Source: Ananas comosus
Taxonomy: Eukaryota > Streptophyta > Magnoliopsida > Poales > Bromeliaceae
Assembly (NCBI RefSeq): GCF_001540865.1
Contig: NC_033621.1
Span: 3,553,406 to 3,617,405 of the forward strand
Length of the DNA: 64,000 nt
Direction of reading: 5' to 3'
Positions 59,973 through 64,000 of this stretch are shown piece by piece (the first letter of the stretch is position 1; every line of letters starts with the position of its first letter). A program made the position numbers and the translations under genes. The notes beneath the pieces were generated by a model. That model saw nothing but the letters and a program-made list of their open reading frames with translations. It was not told where the DNA came from and did not search any database.

Positions 59973-60297
59973 AACAACGCTAGATATGATCGATCCAAAG
60001 ATCTAAAAGTTGATCCTCAATTGTAGTATTGTAGGAAATTACTAACAAAAAGCTGAATGAGACACAAGATGAATCTTGAAAAAGGTGTGCATCATGCACA
60101 TACAGAATGTTGGAAGCTCTGTCACATATAATAACGGAAGAATCTTAAGCATTTTATCTTGGAATCTAATGAATCAACACTAGGGGTGTCAGCGAGTTCG
60201 AGCTTAGGCCGGCTCGTGCCGAACACGAGCTATCTCATTAAAATATCAAGTCAAAAAATTTAACTCGTGTTCGGCTTGTTTATTGGTATATGTGTGT

Positions 60298-60575
60298 GGA
60301 GTCTGACTATGGTGCTTGTAAAAGTATTAAGCACTTGGTGTTTGTAATTTTTCACTATTAGATCTATCCTTTTGATAAACTTTATCCGTTAAATCATACT
60401 ATTCAACAAACCACCGACTCAACCACCAACCACCACCCACTCAACCACCAACCATCCACTTAACCCTAGGGGTCCCATATCATCCTAACCACACATCCCT
60501 TAATTCAATGGTTAAAAATCTACAAGCATCAATAACTTGGTATTTTTAAAAGCATAGAAGCTCAATTCTATATGT
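60298..60575. mobile_element. MITE with inverted terminal repeats
   Basis: The left gagtctgactatggtgcttg...aagtattaagcacttggtg is matched inverted by aagcatcaataacttggtat...aaagcatagaagctcaattc at the right. The centre has ccaccaaccacc-type sequence. Just before it (60183-60280) is a gagctcggctcg-type repeat with cgtgccgaacacgag. Confidence 0.65.
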
Positions 60576-60713
60576 GTATGTATATATATGTATATGTATG
60601 TATGTATGTATATATATGTATGTATGTATGTATATGTATGTATATGTATATATGTATGTATATGTATATATATGTATACATACATATATATACATATATA
60701 TATACATATATAT

Positions 60714-60748
<35 letters not shown>
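60570..60748. repeat. (TATG)n/(TACA)n/(TA)n microsatellite running into a gap
   Basis: About 180 bp of TATG, TATATG, TACATA and TA units with mirror symmetry. The repeat probably caused the assembly break that follows; long open frames spanning it are artefacts. Confidence 0.95.
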
Positions 60749-61500
60749 NNNNNNNNNNNNNNNNNNNNNNNNNNNNNNNNNNNNNNNNNNNNNNNNNNNN
60801 NNNNNNNNNNNNNNNNNNNNNNNNNNNNNNNNNNNNNNNNNNNNNNNNNNNNNNNNNNNNNNNNNNNNNNNNNNNNNNNNNNNNNNNNNNNNNNNNNNNN
60901 NNNNNNNNNNNNNNNNNNNNNNNNNNNNNNNNNNNNNNNNNNNNNNNNNNNNNNNNNNNNNNNNNNNNNNNNNNNNNNNNNNNNNNNNNNNNNNNNNNNN
61001 NNNNNNNNNNNNNNNNNNNNNNNNNNNNNNNNNNNNNNNNNNNNNNNNNNNNNNNNNNNNNNNNNNNNNNNNNNNNNNNNNNNNNNNNNNNNNNNNNNNN
61101 NNNNNNNNNNNNNNNNNNNNNNNNNNNNNNNNNNNNNNNNNNNNNNNNNNNNNNNNNNNNNNNNNNNNNNNNNNNNNNNNNNNNNNNNNNNNNNNNNNNN
61201 NNNNNNNNNNNNNNNNNNNNNNNNNNNNNNNNNNNNNNNNNNNNNNNNNNNNNNNNNNNNNNNNNNNNNNNNNNNNNNNNNNNNNNNNNNNNNNNNNNNN
61301 NNNNNNNNNNNNNNNNNNNNNNNNNNNNNNNNNNNNNNNNNNNNNNNNNNNNNNNNNNNNNNNNNNNNNNNNNNNNNNNNNNNNNNNNNNNNNNNNNNNN
61401 NNNNNNNNNNNNNNNNNNNNNNNNNNNNNNNNNNNNNNNNNNNNNNNNNNNNNNNNNNNNNNNNNNNNNNNNNNNNNNNNNNNNNNNNNNNNNNNNNNNN
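60749..61500. other. assembly gap (752 n)
   Basis: Run of unknown bases. The sequence on the right side begins abruptly with GC-rich ggcggccccggcggccacc-type repeats. Confidence 1.
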
Positions 61501-61829
61501 CCCCATACCCGACGCGGGCGGCCCCGGCGGCCACCTTCTCCCCCGCGGCCACCTTCTTCCCCCTAACCGACGCGGGTAGCCCCGCGGCCACCTCCTGCCC
61601 CCTGAGATGGAACATTTGTTTGAACAAAACTAGTCTGTAGAAATCATTTCCCTCCGAGTAGTTTCGATTCGTATCCTACTGAGTTGTTTTGATTACTGAT
61701 ACAACACTCTAACATTATGTTTTCTTTTGATTTGGATTGGCTTTTCGATTCGAATCCTACTGAGTTGTTTTCGATTTGATTTGGATTGGCTTTTTCTTTT
61801 CCCTTTTCTTTGTCTTATGATGGATTCAG

Positions 61830-62043
61830 CCCATTATATGATGAAGTCATCATCCCGTGCCTCGATCTTGGGGAAGTTGATGCGGCTATTGCAATAGTTG
61901 CAGATATGGAGGCTGGCGGAATCAAAGTTGCAGACCAAACCCTAGACAAGGTGCTTTCTGCTAGACAATCTGTTGATTCTCCAACAGACGAGTCATTTAT
62001 TATGGCGGAATCAAAGTTGGTGACACTTATCAAGCCTTACTAA
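61830..62043 (+). CDS. partial PPR-like terminal exon
   Basis: After a pyrimidine-rich stretch and gattcag acceptor, a frame reads PLYDEVIIPCLDLGEVDAAI, then AIVADMEAGGIKVADQTLDK, and stops after LIKPY. The LGEVDAAIAIVADMEAGGIKV segment has the helix-turn-helix character and spacing of a P-type pentatricopeptide motif. It recalls the C-terminal part of mitochondrial P-class PPR proteins. No upstream exons are seen; they may lie in the gap, or this may be a fragment. An ATG at 61786 extends the frame but lies in intron-like sequence. Confidence 0.45.
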
Positions 62044-62698
62044 AAGTTTTGAGAACGAATAATATATTGTTATTAAATTGAAGGTCAATGTGGAGTTTTG
62101 TCAAGAAGCTGCATGCCAATTTGGAACTCTAGAGAGGGAAAAAATGCAGTGAGTTTGTCAGATTGGCTTGATCAATCTGTTTGGTCATTCGTTCATGTGT
62201 AAATGAACCCTTTTTCTTGTTTTATTTTGAAGGGTCATGCTGCTGTATACAAAACTGAAAATAAAACTGAAAATGGTGTGATTTCGAATGATTTAGGAAA
62301 CAAAACCCTGTATCTTATCGAAATTGGTTTAGGAAACAAAACTGAAAATAAAATTTCAATGGTGTGATTTCGAATGATTAGCGCATCTATTAGAATAAAC
62401 ATGATGACAAGTATCAATAGACATATATATAAACATAACATCAATAAACATACATGATTGCATTAATACCAAACAATTAACCATATAGCACATCTTTAAC
62501 TTACATAATTATATTAATTTTTATCAAGGTAACATACATGATAGTTAGAAAAGTACATTCCATTACATTCCATTCTTATCATACGCCTTTTATTATCATA
62601 CAGACTGCAATAATAATAAAAAGTTCATTGTCGCAATCTCTTAAAGCTTGTATTTGATCAGCTATCTTCGCTTCTAAATAGTCTATATGTGGAACTGA

Positions 62699-62989
62699 TC
62701 AATCATTTTCATATTTTTTGTGCGAACTTTCATCATCAAAGGCCATACTTTTTTTCATCTTCGAAGAAATAAAACTCTCTGATCCAGACAGTTCTCTATC
62801 TTTTATTTCATTCTTATCTACCCATTGAAAAAAGTTATAATAATTCTCCTTATCATTTCGATATTTTGGACAGCCGTAAAATTGTATCCCTTCAGAACGT
62901 GGCTGACGGAAAACTCTTAACATAGCTACTTCATTATATTTGCAGCGAACAATCCCGCTTTCATTAGGATTTCCCCGATAATATGCCAT
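62699..62989 (-). CDS. GRF-type zinc-finger-like small ORF
   Basis: 96 codons. The pattern RCKYNEVAMLRVFRQPRSEG, then FYGCPKYRNDKENYYNFFQW, matches the short plant GRF zinc finger (CxC..., GRxFxxCP, CxFFxW), but the second and last cysteines are not seen. The finger is therefore degenerate or the homology is partial. A ttcag acceptor-like site lies a few bases before the ATG, so it may be an internal exon. Such small proteins are often linked to transposons. Function unknown. Confidence 0.4.
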   Translation of the reverse strand: MAYYRGNPNESGIVRCKYNEVAMLRVFRQPRSEGIQFYGCPKYRNDKENYYNFFQWVDKNEIKDRELSGSESFISSKMKKSMAFDDESSHKKYEND

Positions 62990-62999
62990 TGATAATCTG

Positions 63000-64000
63000 A
63001 AAAAAAAAATAAAGTATCAATTTAATAAAGGAACGTGAGCTAATCTGATGATGTTAGCCTTCGCAGATTAATAAAGGAACGTGAGCTAATCTGATTCTCT
63101 GACTCACAAACTGAGCAGGCATCCTCTCGCAAAAATTGAAACCTAAACCTTTACAAGGTCGTTCAATGTATTACATTACAAGTGAAAAGCCACATTATTA
63201 AACATCATTCAAAACATGTAAATTTCTTAAAAGCCCAAAATTACGCAAATAAAAGATCTCTTACGCATAGGCAGCTTTTTAAAAAATGAGCCACTGATTT
63301 CAATCTATAATATTACTTCTATAAAAGATACCTGAATTTGAGATAAGTGGATTTTTATCAGGCAAAAGATGTACAATGTATGGCAAATATAAATCAATTC
63401 CATAAATTAGGTAGTTTACAACTAGATTTGAATACAAATAATGAATTAGAGCACATGGAACCAGTGCTTATTCGAGGGCATCAACTGTAAAATGATAAGT
63501 GATATTCATAAGGTATTTCAGGGATGTAAGATTATGTGGGGTTCAAGCATGGCACAATTGAGGTCTCAACTTTAATCCTTGGGTAATCCTTGGGTAAGCC
63601 TAACAGATAAACTCTTATATGAAATGCAGCAAAGCAAACCATAATTTCAAACTATGATCCATATCCATATGTATAAAATTATGCTGAGAAAGAGATTTGC
63701 TATAGAAAAAGAAATGCAAATAAAAAAGATTGAAAAAAAAAGAAAATAGTACCAAATGGGGACTCGCACGTGCGCTGCAGTCGGGGACTCGCTCGTGTGC
63801 CGCAGCCGGGGAGGGGACCGACCCGCATGCTTGCCGCCGTAGGGGGGAGTGGTGGGCTGCCCGCAAGGTCGCCGCCGCAGCAGGGGAGGAGGAGAAGGCT
63901 AACGAATGGGGGGGAAGTTGGGGCACCACAATGCCATTCACTACCAACTAGACTCCGTTATCGTAACTACAAAAAAAGGCAATCAATTAGAACAAAGCTC
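63000..64000. other. terminal stretch without a supported gene
   Basis: A direct duplication (ttaataaaggaacgtgagct at about 63023 and 63068) and a GC-rich patch at 63750-63910 with repeated ggggactcgc units are visible. Frames of 110 and 73 codons across the GC patch are low-complexity and overlap on opposite strands; neither is convincing. Confidence 0.5.

Noticed and set aside
60512..61640. Several 312-371 codon frames on both strands
   Set aside because: They consist of a TATG/TA microsatellite and 752 unknown bases.

Overview
The window is nuclear DNA from a flowering plant, most likely a monocot. Genes are split by canonical GT-AG introns, their first exons are much more GC-rich than the introns, and the spacers are AT-rich and packed with plant-type MITEs, solo-LTR and SINE-like insertions. 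No prokaryotic, organellar or viral gene system was seen. Six single-base n's (25966, 30593, 33030, 33907, 34937, 59964) and one long gap (60749-61500) show this is a draft scaffold.

Layout. 0.7-9.5 kb (+): an 11-exon MO25/CAB39-like scaffold protein gene. 10.7-10.9 kb (-): a decayed fragment of xanthine dehydrogenase. 11.6-13.6 kb (-): an intronless E-class pentatricopeptide repeat gene that looks like the SLOW GROWTH 1 mitochondrial RNA-editing factor. 13.7-15.1 kb: nested MITEs. 16.0-29.5 kb (-): xanthine dehydrogenase copy A, 14 exons. 29.6-34.9 kb: a composite long-TIR (Mutator-like) region with captured GC-rich fragments, palindromic repeats and a long hairpin. 35.3-38.7 kb (+): BRX1, a ribosome-biogenesis Brix protein. 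39.6-52.5 kb (-): xanthine dehydrogenase copy B, also 14 exons. 52.7-60.7 kb: gene-free, with at least seven TIR elements, a ~120-bp tandem repeat and a retroposon. 61.5-64 kb: a PPR-like terminal exon and a GRF-zinc-finger-like ORF.

The main biological point is the duplicated xanthine dehydrogenase. Joining exons by hand gives open frames of 1359 aa (A) and 1361 aa (B) with identical exon structure. Both keep the two 2Fe-2S clusters, the FAD domain and the catalytic Glu and Arg. B carries two substitutions in motifs around the molybdenum cofactor (FGG to FGS, and NASP to NASA); A keeps the standard residues. The upstream regions are unrelated beyond about 180 bp from the start codons, because A abuts a transposon. 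Each copy has private insertions whose empty site is visible in the other: a 492-bp MULE-type MITE with a 9-bp target duplication in A, and a solo LTR plus a poly-A retroposon in B.

The main technical point is that 24480-25965 and 25967-27452 are the same 1486 bases either side of a single n, inside copy A. This is almost certainly an assembly error that falsely duplicates exon 3 and part of exon 4.
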